NCBI RefSeq assembly: GCF_000236685.1
Contig: NC_016633.1
Span: 930,001 to 994,000 of the forward strand
Source of the DNA: Sphaerochaeta pleomorpha str. Grapes
GTDB taxonomy: Bacteria > Spirochaetota > Spirochaetia > Sphaerochaetales > Sphaerochaetaceae
Reading direction: 5' to 3'
DNA length: 64,000 bases
The notes beneath the pieces were generated by a model that did no database searches, was not told where the DNA came from, and saw only the letters and a list, made by a program, of their open reading frames with translations. How positions within the stretch are numbered: position 1 is the stretch's first letter; each line of letters begins with the position of its first letter. This document shows, piece by piece, positions 9,340-18,020 of the stretch. Position numbers and translations under genes: made by a program.

Positions 9340-10191
9340 TCAAATCTGTGAAAAAAATTGTTCATCAATTTCATATGACACTACTGGCTTCAACCCAATC
9401 TGAAATTTTGCCAACAACTCAACAAGTTCTTTTCCATCGACAAGATCAATCTGTGCAGCTCCAGGCTTTGAAGCTTCTTCCTTCGCTTCTCTCGTAAATG
9501 TGCTTGTTGTGTAAATAATACCTTTTTCATATTCAGAAGACAGGGATCCGCGAAAATCACGCACAACAGGAGACCCTACGGGAGATTTATATCGTTTGCA
9601 TTGAAAAGCTACGGAAAAACGTAGCATCCCTATCTGCATTTTGCCCTTGCCATCGATACCACCGTCTCCACTTTTCTTTGTTACCTGCACTTGGACAAAA
9701 CCACTTTCCCTCAGCAAACGCTGAATCAAATGCTCAAAGCCATAGGGATCCATTGCAAGGAGAATTTTGATAAGCTGGTCTTGCCAAGCATCAAAATGAT
9801 TGTCTTCATCAATCTGAGTTATCGAAATCGCATCATTGTCTTTTTGGTTTTGAATATAGGATAAAAGCTCGGAGGCATGCGCAAAAGAGTTACCTGAAAA
9901 TGTAGGACAAAAACTCCAGATTGAACGCTTTGAATTTGTAATGATACCAGCCTTTTTAAGTCTTGTTTTTGCCCATTCCATCCGGTATACGAGTTCTGTC
10001 TTAGTAATACTATTTAAATGGGGAAAGGTCCTGACCTCTTCGGGGACAGAAAGAAAAGCTGTAAAAGCATCGGCAATTTCTTCATTGTTGCCAGAACCAC
10101 CTAGGGCATCAAGCACTTTCAACAAAGGAAAAAGTAATTCACTAATTTTAGGCATATCCTTTGGAATTGAAACAATGCTTCTTCGTGCCAT
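9340..10191 (-). CDS. Mrr-family type IV restriction endonuclease
   Basis: The 283-residue protein has an N-terminal Mrr_N winged-helix region (about 10-100) and a C-terminal Mrr catalytic domain (about 145-265). Visible motifs are DPYGFEHLIQRLLRESGF, the SGDGGIDGKG loop carrying the metal-binding Asp, and FQCKRYK with the QxK catalytic pair. Mrr enzymes cut methylated foreign DNA and need no cognate methyltransferase, and none is seen nearby. The start ATG 10189-10191 has AGAGG about 7 nt upstream. It lies between the CoiA-like gene and the divergent XRE gene. Confidence 0.88.
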   Translation of the reverse strand: MARRSIVSIPKDMPKISELLFPLLKVLDALGGSGNNEEIADAFTAFLSVPEEVRTFPHLNSITKTELVYRMEWAKTRLKKAGIITNSKRSIWSFCPTFSGNSFAHASELLSYIQNQKDNDAISITQIDEDNHFDAWQDQLIKILLAMDPYGFEHLIQRLLRESGFVQVQVTKKSGDGGIDGKGKMQIGMLRFSVAFQCKRYKSPVGSPVVRDFRGSLSSEYEKGIIYTTSTFTREAKEEASKPGAAQIDLVDGKELVELLAKFQIGLKPVVSYEIDEQFFSQI

Positions 10192-10438
10192 GAGAGCCCT
10201 CTCTTGAAAAAACGTATATGCTACAGATTGTAGGCCTCAGATTTCCCAAGATCAAGATCAGAATGAATATTGGTTACTAAAATTCTCAAAGCTGAAAATT
10301 CCCCTATGAAAAGAAAATAAGAGTTTGTCAATCTCTGCCAAAGCAAAGTAAGTATTTTTCCTACATAGAAGCTTTTTTCAAATTATTTCCTTACCAAATC
10401 TATTTTTATGATACATTGAATGAACCAGGAGATTTGAA
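10192..10438. other. Divergent intergenic region, Mrr gene / XRE gene
   Basis: This 247-bp AT-rich region must contain promoters for both divergent genes. A 12-bp palindrome GAGAGCCCTCTC at 10194-10205 overlaps the Mrr ribosome site. No further structure is convincing. Confidence 0.35.
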
Positions 10439-10807
10439 ATGAATAAAGATATGCAGGATGCAATAGTGGATCATGTAAGGATGATCCTCCAGCAAAAAAA
10501 CATTTCCCAGAAAGATCTGGCTAGTGAAATCTCCATAACAGAAGCGACGTTAAGTAATATTTTACATAAACACAGGGCAATTACCACCGACGAAGTTGAT
10601 AAAATTGCCAAGGTTCTCGATGTCCCAGTCCCTATGCTCTACAACCCGATTCCTTTTGGCTGCAAAGAAGCCTTCCCTCTCTTGGCGCAAGCAAAGACAA
10701 AGGAAGTAGAAGAAACAATCCAGAAGCTTTCGATACTTGCCCAGAGAACATTGTTCTATAAGAACCTCCGGGAAACTGCCGAAAAACAAATGGAAATTAT
10801 CCGATAA
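10439..10807 (+). CDS. XRE-family helix-turn-helix regulator
   Basis: This 122-residue protein carries a Cro/C1-type HTH at about residues 15-65 (ISQKDLASEISITEATLSNIL). A C-terminal helical tail (about 80-122) could serve for dimerisation. AGGAG lies 7 nt before the ATG. Small XRE regulators beside restriction genes often act as controllers, and its position next to the divergent Mrr gene makes that plausible. No operator repeat could be assigned to it. Confidence 0.85.
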   Translation: MNKDMQDAIVDHVRMILQQKNISQKDLASEISITEATLSNILHKHRAITTDEVDKIAKVLDVPVPMLYNPIPFGCKEAFPLLAQAKTKEVEETIQKLSILAQRTLFYKNLRETAEKQMEIIR

Positions 10808-10828
10808 CTAAGGAATTGAAAACACCTT

Positions 10829-10876
10829 GCTGTCATGCTCTTTTTCACAGCCAGAAAAGCACTGTAGCATGACAGC
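10829..10876. repeat. Inverted repeat between convergent genes
   Basis: Perfect 11-bp arms GCTGTCATGCT (10829-10839) and AGCATGACAGC (10866-10876) enclose 26 bases that include CTTTT/AAAAG arms, so a long interrupted stem can form. It sits between the 3' ends of the convergent XRE and VWA genes. No strong T-run follows on either strand, so it may be a weak bidirectional terminator or an RNA-processing signal. Confidence 0.6.
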
Positions 10877-10896
10877 GACCTCCCCAAATGAGAGCA

Positions 10897-11559
10897 TTAC
10901 TCTTTGCTCTTCTTTGGTTTCCTGGTTTTATAATCACGGTCGATGCGATCTTTCCAATTGGCATTGAAAGGCTTGCATGCTCGAATGTCACAGATAACCT
11001 CGTTAAGCACCCTGTAATTCAACTGTGTCCCCTCGCTATCGGCACGATAGTTTGCAGCACGGTTGGCATCTATGCCAAAACGACCTGCAACCTCAACCGC
11101 ATCAATGTTTGCACCTAAGAAAACAAACTCCCAACCATAGGTTCCTTTCTGTCGCTCTATCATCATCTTTACCTGGTCAGTGCAATAGAAGTGACTTGCA
11201 TTTTCTTGGCCATCGGTGGTAATTATAAAAATTGTTTTTTCAGGTCGGTCTTCCTCACGGGCATATTTATGGATGTTCCCAATATGCTGGATAGCCCCGC
11301 CAACCGCGTCAAGAAGAGCGGTGCAACCACGGACAAAGTATTCCTTATCTGACATTGGCACTACTTTGGTAATGTCGAGACGGTCATGCAGAACTTCACA
11401 CCGGTCATCAAACAGGACCGTTGACACGAGTGCTTGCCCTGAAGCGGCTTTCTGCTTTTCAAGCATGCCATTGAAGCCTCCGATCGTATCGCTTTCCAGC
11501 CCACTCATCGACCCGCTTCTGTCTAGGATAAAGACAATTTCCGTTAGTTCTTTTTTCAT
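10897..11559 (-). CDS. VWA-domain protein
   Basis: The 220-residue protein is essentially one von Willebrand factor A domain. The MIDAS metal site appears as DRSGSM near residue 13, the later Thr/Asp as GCTALLDAVG and TTDGQENAS. A charged C-terminal tail ends KTRKPKKSKE. I chose ATG 11557-11559 because CAGGAG lies 8 nt upstream; longer in-frame extensions lack a site. There is no signal peptide, so it is cytoplasmic. It lies 81 nt downstream of the macro-domain gene on the same strand, so the two are probably co-transcribed. VWA proteins of this type are TerY-like and mediate metal-dependent protein contacts; a specific role is unknown. Confidence 0.85.
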   Translation of the reverse strand: MKKELTEIVFILDRSGSMSGLESDTIGGFNGMLEKQKAASGQALVSTVLFDDRCEVLHDRLDITKVVPMSDKEYFVRGCTALLDAVGGAIQHIGNIHKYAREEDRPEKTIFIITTDGQENASHFYCTDQVKMMIERQKGTYGWEFVFLGANIDAVEVAGRFGIDANRAANYRADSEGTQLNYRVLNEVICDIRACKPFNANWKDRIDRDYKTRKPKKSKE

Positions 11560-11640
11560 AGTGTTGACTCCTGTAATCAATATTCTGACTACAGCATAGC
11601 GAGCATGCTCACCGGTATGGTCGCATGGCAAGCGACATAA

Positions 11641-12651
11641 TCAAACACCTAAAAGAATTTGATCAAAAGCAAACAAGACCTCATTTATTTCAAACACATT
11701 GTAGTTTTTCTGTTCAATGAAATATTCAATGATAACATCGAACTTGTTGCTACGGGTGAGGGAAAACCCAGCCCGTCCTATCAGATCTTTCGTTTCATCG
11801 AGGTTGAGTTCCAAGGCAAGGGCAAACGCAATCGCGGTTACCTTGCTAGGCCGGTAATCCTTGTTGCTACGGATTTTAGAGAACAATTTACGATCAACGT
11901 TCGCTTTCTTGTACACCTCCACATCCGTTTTTCCTTTTTCATCAATGATACGGAGAAGCGATTGCGAGAAGCTTTCTTCCAATTCTGCCATAAGGGTATC
12001 CAGGCTTCTCTCTGACATACGAGAATATAATCTAAGTTCAAACCCTTCTACTGTCTCGATATCACGATGATGAACGTTTATATTTTCCTTAAAGAGACTG
12101 GGCTTATAGTTCTTTGAGCGCTCTTCAACGTAGTACTCATCGATGAACGCTACAACTTCTTTGAACAATTTCCCCGACAAGGAATAGGATTCCCTGTCAT
12201 ACACAACCAAGTACACCTCCATATCAGAAAGCAATAGGAATTCACTAATAACAGACAGGGCAATCTGCAAGGCTTCTGCCTTGGGAAAGCCATACGTACC
12301 GGTAGAAATCAAGGGAAAGGCAACGGATTTGCATTCCTTTGCAAGCGCCAATTGCAGGGCACTTCTATAGCAATCCAGCACACGCTCAATTTCATGCTCC
12401 GTCCCTCCTTTCCAAAGAGGCCCGACGGTGTGGATTACATACGTTGCATCCAAGTTAAAAGCAGGAGTAGCAACAGCAGAGCCAACGGGGATATCACCCA
12501 GTACCTTTCTTGCTTCAAAAAGCTCGGGACCTGCAGCTGCATGGATAGCACTGTCAACGCCTCTACCGATAGCTACGTGGGGATTGGCGGAATTCACGAT
12601 AGCGTCCACCTTCATCTTCGTTATATCATTCCGTACAATCATAAAAGGCAT
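11641..12651 (-). CDS. Macro-domain (ADP-ribose-binding) protein with C-terminal helical domain
   Basis: Residues 1-165 form a macro domain with VDAIVNSANPHVAIGRGVDSAI, TYVIHTVGP and PLISTGTYGFP, the usual ADP-ribose-binding loops. This is followed by a linker and a separate alpha-helical domain (about 215-336) containing an HTH-like stretch (KANVDRKLFSKIRSNKDYRPSK). Many stand-alone macro domains hydrolyse O-acetyl-ADP-ribose or ADP-ribosyl groups; the extra domain may bind nucleic acid or a partner. ATG 12649-12651 has GGAGG 7 nt upstream; the in-frame GTG at 12655 is too close to that site. The VWA gene follows. No ADP-ribosyltransferase was recognised next to it. Confidence 0.87.
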   Translation of the reverse strand: MPFMIVRNDITKMKVDAIVNSANPHVAIGRGVDSAIHAAAGPELFEARKVLGDIPVGSAVATPAFNLDATYVIHTVGPLWKGGTEHEIERVLDCYRSALQLALAKECKSVAFPLISTGTYGFPKAEALQIALSVISEFLLLSDMEVYLVVYDRESYSLSGKLFKEVVAFIDEYYVEERSKNYKPSLFKENINVHHRDIETVEGFELRLYSRMSERSLDTLMAELEESFSQSLLRIIDEKGKTDVEVYKKANVDRKLFSKIRSNKDYRPSKVTAIAFALALELNLDETKDLIGRAGFSLTRSNKFDVIIEYFIEQKNYNVFEINEVLFAFDQILLGV

Positions 12652-12904
12652 ATCCACACCTCCAATTTCAAACCTATCACCTGAAGAATAGTGTATGAAA
12701 CTTCAGAATTCAAAAGGCTGCGTTCTTTCTTTTTTGCATACCTAGTAAAGACATGGCACAAAAGGCTGGGGCAGCATTGCAAACAACGTTTACTGCCAAT
12801 TAAGTCACTATTTACTGGTCTAACCCCTAATACCTACAGCATACACTCCAAACAAGGGGGCCGAAGGTATTTTTTTGTTTGAAATCCTCAGATAGAGGGT
12901 TCGT

Positions 12905-12972
12905 GAATCATTTTTCTCAATTCAGATTCACTCAACCATTGGTTGGATGACTGTTTATTGGATGAACTTTGA
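12905..12972 (+). pseudogene. Possible C-terminal remnant of an AAA ATPase
   Basis: A short open stretch ending at TGA 12970-12972 encodes SDSLNHWLDDCLLDEL, resembling the last residues of ATPases that precede DUF4276 genes. No upstream ATPase motifs survive. The call rests on position and faint similarity. Confidence 0.3.
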
Positions 12973-13003
12973 CCAAAAAACCTTCTTTCCGATGGCCCAA
13001 TGC

Positions 13004-13249
13004 ATGAATAAAGTCAATATTATTGTAGAAGGGCCAAGCGAACGATGTTTCATCACCAATGTCCTGGCCCCTTACCTTGCTGAACAGGAATGTTATGCAA
13101 AGGCTTGAGTGATAGGCACTCCTGGGCACAAAGGGGGAACAGTAAAACCCGAGAGGTTATACAACGATATAGAGAAGGCTTTGTCCCAACGGACAGACAT
13201 CCGGATATTTTCTATGATCGATTACTTTTACCTTGCTTCAAAATGGTAA
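13004..13249 (+). pseudogene. DUF4276-family (TOPRIM-like) gene remnant
   Basis: From ATG 13004 the frame reads NKVNIIVEGPSERCFITNVL, the typical start of DUF4276 proteins with the early acidic VEG..E motif. It is interrupted by TGA at 13106-13108 and continues in the same frame as GTPGHKGGTVKPERLYNDI and then FSMIDYFYL, matching the conserved GG..Y..v..DI and MIDYY regions, until TAA at 13247-13249. After that the frame is lost. Intact members are about 200 residues and pair with an upstream ABC-type ATPase in predicted defence modules. The internal stop looks like a CGA-to-TGA change. Confidence 0.65.
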
Positions 13250-13323
13250 AGGCTATCTGTTCCCTAATAGGAAAGTCCCTTTGTCACCCTGCCAGCTTTC
13301 TCTAGGTAATCAAGAGCAGTCAT

Positions 13324-16300
13324 CTACTCTACCACTCCATCCAGATATCTCTCCACCACCATTCTATCTTCGCTGCCTATGGTAAAAGCAGGGTCTGAAG
13401 CATAGAGCTTACCCAGGATGTCTTGCTTGGAATAGGGAATCTCATTGGTGGCAAACTGATGTTCATACAGCCAGTCAGAGAGGATTTGCCTGCTTTCGTC
13501 ATTGAAACGTTTGATTCTCCCTTGCTCAATCTCTTTTAGCAAATCCTTTCCGTCCATTGCATGGTCTGTTACCACATCCACCAGCTGTTGCCAATACTGG
13601 GACTTCCGGTTCAAAGGAAGGTCTTCAGCATCTAGGTCGCTTTTGGTCAATTGGCGGCAACGACCTTCTGTTGCCAGAACCTGAGCCTTGGCCAATAGTT
13701 CATAACGGTGATTGAGCACAGGATCCTTACTTCCTAACGTGGCAATGACCTGGCCGATGTAATTCTGGCCACCTGCAAGATGGACTCTCAGTTTTTCGCT
13801 GTCTGTCTCAAGGTACCAACTGTGAAGCTTCTCTATCGGTTCCCAAAGACTGGGACCCGAAACCATACACCGTTCACCAAATAGGTTGTAGTCTGGGGAA
13901 AATTCAGGGATAGCGGGTTTGCTGAAGGTAAAAGCTGGCCTTGGATTCCTGTCTACAGCATACCCTCTCTGTAAGTCGAAGAGCGCGATTTCCTGGAAAT
14001 TGGCCACATTGAGGGAGCGGAGTTTCTCTACCTCATCGCGCTGGGCGGTGAAGTAGAACACCTGGCGGTCTTTTGCAATCTCTTCGATTGCCTGGGCAAT
14101 TGCCATTGCCCGATCATCGTCGCTGTTAGCCAATAGCTCATCGAGGAAAATAGGGAAATGGACTCCACTGGACAACTCCTGGGACTCAATGAAGGCCATA
14201 CGGACAGAGAATAAAAGCTGGACTCTCGTCCCGCTGGAAAGCTCGTCGAGTTTGAAATTGGCATTCTGCACGGTATCGTGGGCAAAGAACCCCTCGTCGT
14301 TTACCGACAGCATATAGCGCCCCTGGGTAATACGCTTCATCCATTCGCTCGCCTTGAGCAATACTTTGGGCTGGCAGTCCTGCTGGGCAAGGGCGGAGAG
14401 CTTGTCGGCAAGCAACCCGATTACATTGGAGAGCACCTCCTGCTGCCGTAGGGTTTCCAGAGCCTCCTCAGCCTGTTTTTTCCTAAGCATGGCAGTAGCA
14501 AGTGCAGAACCATTGATAAGATTCTTATACTCGTTTTCCAGGCCACCCAATTCCTTTTGCTTGTCTCCTAAATCACGCAACCTCTGCTCTAGGAATGCAA
14601 TTTGAGAATCGACCTCTTCCCTAGATTTTTCAGAGGCGCCCCTTTCCGATTCAGGATCCTTTGCCAATAAAGCAGCTTCCTGCTTTTTCTGCAATGCAAG
14701 CTCCATTTGCAATTCTTGCCAGTTGGAAACCAAGGAAGCAACCTCTTGCAGAGTCCTCTCATCCTCATAGTCAATTCCCAGTTTTTCCCAGAAAAGCTCA
14801 TACTCACGTCTCTTTTCCTGCAAATCTTGCTGCAAATTGGAAACTTTTGTTATTTGGCTATCGATCGAAATTTGCAATTCATGCGCCCTATTGATCCGCT
14901 TTTCCAGACTCTTTGCAGTACCTTCCAAGGTTGCACTATCGCACTCCTCAGTCGACAAGATTGACTGTAATTGCTTCAGTGCTTTTTGGTACAAATTGTT
15001 GGCTCGCTGAAGTGTTTCGCCACCAATGGCCTCGTTTTCCACCAAATCAACCCACCTTTTCAATTGCTCGGAGAAGTGGAAGAATTCGGCACCCTCCAGC
15101 GTAGGGTTGTCAATGGAAAATCCCAAATCATCACAGGCAGATTTCCACATCAGTTGCCAGGCACCCAACTTCTCTCTTGAGTCTTGCAACGTATCGGAGG
15201 CAACACGACGGCCTTTATTCCTTTCCCTGACATTTTGATTCTCCTGCAGTTTCGCTGCAAGCGTGCGCTGGAGCAAAAGACATGACTCAACGGACCAGTC
15301 GGCAAGCGAAATGCCAGGAACCTTTTTCATCTCCTGCTCGATTTGCTCCTGCAACTGGGCTAAAGCCTGAGTCTTTTGTTCCTTCTCCCCTGTACCCTCA
15401 GATTTCGGAATCATCCTCCAGAGAAGAAAAACCAAGGCCAACGATCCTGGGACTGTGGCAAGGGGATGCAAAAAAGACAGTAAGCCAACGACCAAAGCTC
15501 CCAAAAGAGCAACCAAGACAACCCTTCTTCTCAAGGTTTTTGGGATCAGCGTCCCTTCGGGGGTAGCCTGCAAAGCCGCAAAGGCTCGCATCCAATCCCC
15601 TAACCGTGTGGACAGAGAAGCCAAAGAAACATCGTTTTCACTCTCCTGTTCCCGGTTTCCGAGCGAGGAAAGATACTGTTGACCGCTAATTACCGTGCAC
15701 CGCAGAGGCTCGCATTGGTTAGCCAGCTTCTTCAAGACAGACACCTTGTTACCCAGATTTTGGTTCTCAGGTGCCTTGTCCATAATCCAGGCATGCTGCT
15801 CTTCCCATGTTTTCAAGGCAGCAGCCTGCTGGTCATACGTCTTTTGAGTCTCCTCAAGATCTTTTCTCGCCTCTTGAAAACGGGCAAGAGAGGCCTCAAT
15901 CTTCTCAGGCAAGGAACTATCATCGAATTGGCTCTTGGTTATCTCACACTGGCTAAACAACTCTTGCAGTCTCTGCAATTCACGCTTGGCTTCCTCAAAA
16001 TCCTGTTCTTTCTCGAGAAGGCCTTTCCTCAATTCCTTCAAACGTTCAGGTGATTTTTCGTTCACCAGCGAAATCTGGGGAGGGAAAGTATCACTCTTTG
16101 CCTCAAGGTCCCCGATGTTACTTCGGAACTGCAATAGCTGACGCTCTTGTTCGCAAAAAGCTTTCTGCTTTTGCAGGATGCTGGTGGAATCGACAGCATC
16201 CTGCAAAGCTGCAATCCGCTCGTGGATATCCTTCTGGCTTTCCTGTTGGGCTTTGATCCTTTTATAATTCGCCTCAGCTTCTTTGAGGTTTCTGACATCG

Positions 16301-16779
16301 TTGTTGTTGGAGGTAGTCCAGGTTCTCTTGCCTCCCACCTGAAGGCAAGCCCCTTTGAGGTCGACATCCCCCTGCATCTCTTTTTGCACACGATACAGGA
16401 AGGTCTTTCCCGTTTCCTCTGCCTGTAACAACACATGGAGAGGAAACCAGTAACTATCGCTAAGGTCGTCGACCCGTCCTGGAAGAGAAGTGTCCTGGTT
16501 GTCACGAAGGCGTGTCTGTTTCAAGGTACCCTGAAAAAGATTGAGATGCCACTGCCCGTCGGGAGTCTCCAACGTTCCCTCTGCCTCAACAGAAGAAGCG
16601 GCCTGTTTGTCCCAGAGAAGGGAGCAGAGCCCTCTGGAAAGACTCGATTTCCCTACCCCGTTCGGGCCCCATACTACATTCAACCCCTCAGAGAAATCCC
16701 GTATCGGGGGAAACGTACCTACACCGAAACCAGGGGTTCGATGCAAAACAGCTTCTTTGATCCACAACTTTTTGCTCAT
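13324..16779 (-). CDS. YhaN/SbcC-like SMC-type ATPase
   Basis: This 1151-residue protein has an N-terminal Walker A (GPNGVGKSS, about residue 38), long coiled coils (about 160-410 and 510-780), a signature-like LSSGTRVQLL near 846 and Walker B FPIFLDELLAN near 876, giving the split-ATPase plan of Rad50/SbcC. Two features separate it from Rad50: the middle has a hydrophobic segment (about 420-455) that could be a membrane hairpin as in YhaN proteins, and there is no CxxC zinc hook. A further ~200 residues follow the ATPase core. It starts inside the stop of the phosphoesterase gene (ATGA overlap), so the two form a complex like SbcDC or YhaO-YhaN. Expected role: processing of DNA ends. Confidence 0.82.
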   Translation of the reverse strand: MSKKLWIKEAVLHRTPGFGVGTFPPIRDFSEGLNVVWGPNGVGKSSLSRGLCSLLWDKQAASSVEAEGTLETPDGQWHLNLFQGTLKQTRLRDNQDTSLPGRVDDLSDSYWFPLHVLLQAEETGKTFLYRVQKEMQGDVDLKGACLQVGGKRTWTTSNNNDVRNLKEAEANYKRIKAQQESQKDIHERIAALQDAVDSTSILQKQKAFCEQERQLLQFRSNIGDLEAKSDTFPPQISLVNEKSPERLKELRKGLLEKEQDFEEAKRELQRLQELFSQCEITKSQFDDSSLPEKIEASLARFQEARKDLEETQKTYDQQAAALKTWEEQHAWIMDKAPENQNLGNKVSVLKKLANQCEPLRCTVISGQQYLSSLGNREQESENDVSLASLSTRLGDWMRAFAALQATPEGTLIPKTLRRRVVLVALLGALVVGLLSFLHPLATVPGSLALVFLLWRMIPKSEGTGEKEQKTQALAQLQEQIEQEMKKVPGISLADWSVESCLLLQRTLAAKLQENQNVRERNKGRRVASDTLQDSREKLGAWQLMWKSACDDLGFSIDNPTLEGAEFFHFSEQLKRWVDLVENEAIGGETLQRANNLYQKALKQLQSILSTEECDSATLEGTAKSLEKRINRAHELQISIDSQITKVSNLQQDLQEKRREYELFWEKLGIDYEDERTLQEVASLVSNWQELQMELALQKKQEAALLAKDPESERGASEKSREEVDSQIAFLEQRLRDLGDKQKELGGLENEYKNLINGSALATAMLRKKQAEEALETLRQQEVLSNVIGLLADKLSALAQQDCQPKVLLKASEWMKRITQGRYMLSVNDEGFFAHDTVQNANFKLDELSSGTRVQLLFSVRMAFIESQELSSGVHFPIFLDELLANSDDDRAMAIAQAIEEIAKDRQVFYFTAQRDEVEKLRSLNVANFQEIALFDLQRGYAVDRNPRPAFTFSKPAIPEFSPDYNLFGERCMVSGPSLWEPIEKLHSWYLETDSEKLRVHLAGGQNYIGQVIATLGSKDPVLNHRYELLAKAQVLATEGRCRQLTKSDLDAEDLPLNRKSQYWQQLVDVVTDHAMDGKDLLKEIEQGRIKRFNDESRQILSDWLYEHQFATNEIPYSKQDILGKLYASDPAFTIGSEDRMVVERYLDGVVE

Positions 16780-18020
16780 ACACTCCCCCTTTGGCTCAAC
16801 ATTGACCGAATCAAGGAAAAGCCAGATTTGCGTATCAACTCTTTCACCTGTGCCTCATCTTGGATATCCGCTGTACTCATCAAGGACTGGAAAGCAGGGA
16901 CATTATGACTTTTCTGGCTGATATCTTTAACTTCCTCCAGCAAGCCAGGCAATGTATCCATATCGAGAAGTTGCTTTGCCAACAGGGCAATCGGGCCAAC
17001 CCCTGCAGAAAGGCTTTCCAGATCGACGGCAAGCACCGTGTTGTCTACAAAAGAAGGCTGCACATGTACCGAGTAGCCCTGTTCAAGGGGAATCTCAAGA
17101 TTCTGCAAATCAGTCAGGGGCAAAGCCCTTGCAAGATCAAATGCCGTGGGGACAGTCCCGACAAAAACCAACCTGCAATAGAGGTCACCAAAAAATCCCG
17201 AGGTACTTGTTTTTGTAGCTGTAGTTCTAAGTGCCTTACCGATATAGTTCAGCAAGTCATCGGATGAAACGATTCCCTCAAGGTCTACCTCGCAGTCACA
17301 GAACAGCCAGGGTGACAAGGGGATGAACTCAGGGTCCTTCCACGATTGCTCTCCTACTGTCTCCAGCAACCAGATTCCATGTTCGCCTGTCTCTGAACTG
17401 TCGAGGGCGAACGGGGAACCACAATAAAAACCGGTATTGTCAGCTAATTGCCGTTTTGCATGGATATGGCCCAGAACCCACAGGGGAACGCCGGTAGCCG
17501 AAAACTGAGTTGAGGAAACAGGGGCATAGGTGCTTGTCATAAGCGAACCATCGACATCGCAATGCAAAAGACCAAGGATCGGCCCGTCAAAGTCGGCAAA
17601 GCCTCTCTCAAAGGAATCAAGGGGGTTGGCCGTACAGGCGCTGTCCTTAAAAGACCATCCGACAAACCGGACGCCTTTATATACAACCTGCTCCCATGTC
17701 CCATTAAGTCCCAACATATGGATATGCTCCCCTTCCTTCGCAAGCCGGGGAAACACCTTTGCATCATGGTTGCCAGCAACCGCAAACACCTCGATATCTG
17801 AGGTGTGAAGCGTTTCCAACCCTTTTGCCAGAGGTCCATAGGCTTCAAACCAAGCATTATCCTTCTCAACGACATCGCCGGCCAATACCACAGCATCGAC
17901 TTTCAAGGCCACAGCCTTTTCCACAATTGCGTCCCAGGCAGAATGACTGGTAAGCCCAGGATGGGCGTTGACTGAAGGTATCCGTCCCAGATGAATGTCT
18001 GAACATGCAATGATTCTCAT
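16776..18020 (-). CDS. YhaO/SbcD-like metallophosphoesterase (DNA exonuclease type)
   Basis: This 414-residue protein carries calcineurin-like phosphoesterase motifs in order: SDIHLG (7-12), GDVVEKDN (about 48), AGNHDAK (about 81), LLHCDVDG (about 155) and LGHIHAKR (about 185). These ligate two metal ions in Mre11/SbcD nucleases. The C-terminal ~200 residues would form the capping and ATPase-binding region. AAGGAG lies 8 nt before ATG 18018-18020. It is the first gene of a two-gene operon with the overlapping ATPase. Confidence 0.87.
   Translation of the reverse strand: MRIIACSDIHLGRIPSVNAHPGLTSHSAWDAIVEKAVALKVDAVVLAGDVVEKDNAWFEAYGPLAKGLETLHTSDIEVFAVAGNHDAKVFPRLAKEGEHIHMLGLNGTWEQVVYKGVRFVGWSFKDSACTANPLDSFERGFADFDGPILGLLHCDVDGSLMTSTYAPVSSTQFSATGVPLWVLGHIHAKRQLADNTGFYCGSPFALDSSETGEHGIWLLETVGEQSWKDPEFIPLSPWLFCDCEVDLEGIVSSDDLLNYIGKALRTTATKTSTSGFFGDLYCRLVFVGTVPTAFDLARALPLTDLQNLEIPLEQGYSVHVQPSFVDNTVLAVDLESLSAGVGPIALLAKQLLDMDTLPGLLEEVKDISQKSHNVPAFQSLMSTADIQDEAQVKELIRKSGFSLIRSMLSQRGSV

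Larger units (their letters stand above)
12652..13323. other. 672-bp gap holding a gene ghost
   Basis: Apart from the ATPase/DUF4276 remnants, the stretch has no intact gene. The part at 12690-12900 is open for 60 codons on the plus strand but shows no recognisable protein. It separates the macro-domain promoter region from the ATPase 3' end. Confidence 0.45.

Noticed and set aside
13106-13108. In-frame TGA in the DUF4276 remnant as a possible selenocysteine or recoded codon
   Set aside because: A second stop and frame loss follow, the family has no conserved Cys/Sec there, and no SECIS-like stem was seen; a CGA-to-TGA mutation is simpler.
13090-13305. 71-codon plus-strand frame over the DUF4276 ghost
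   Set aside because: It runs in a different frame from the DUF4276 similarity and shows no recognisable protein.
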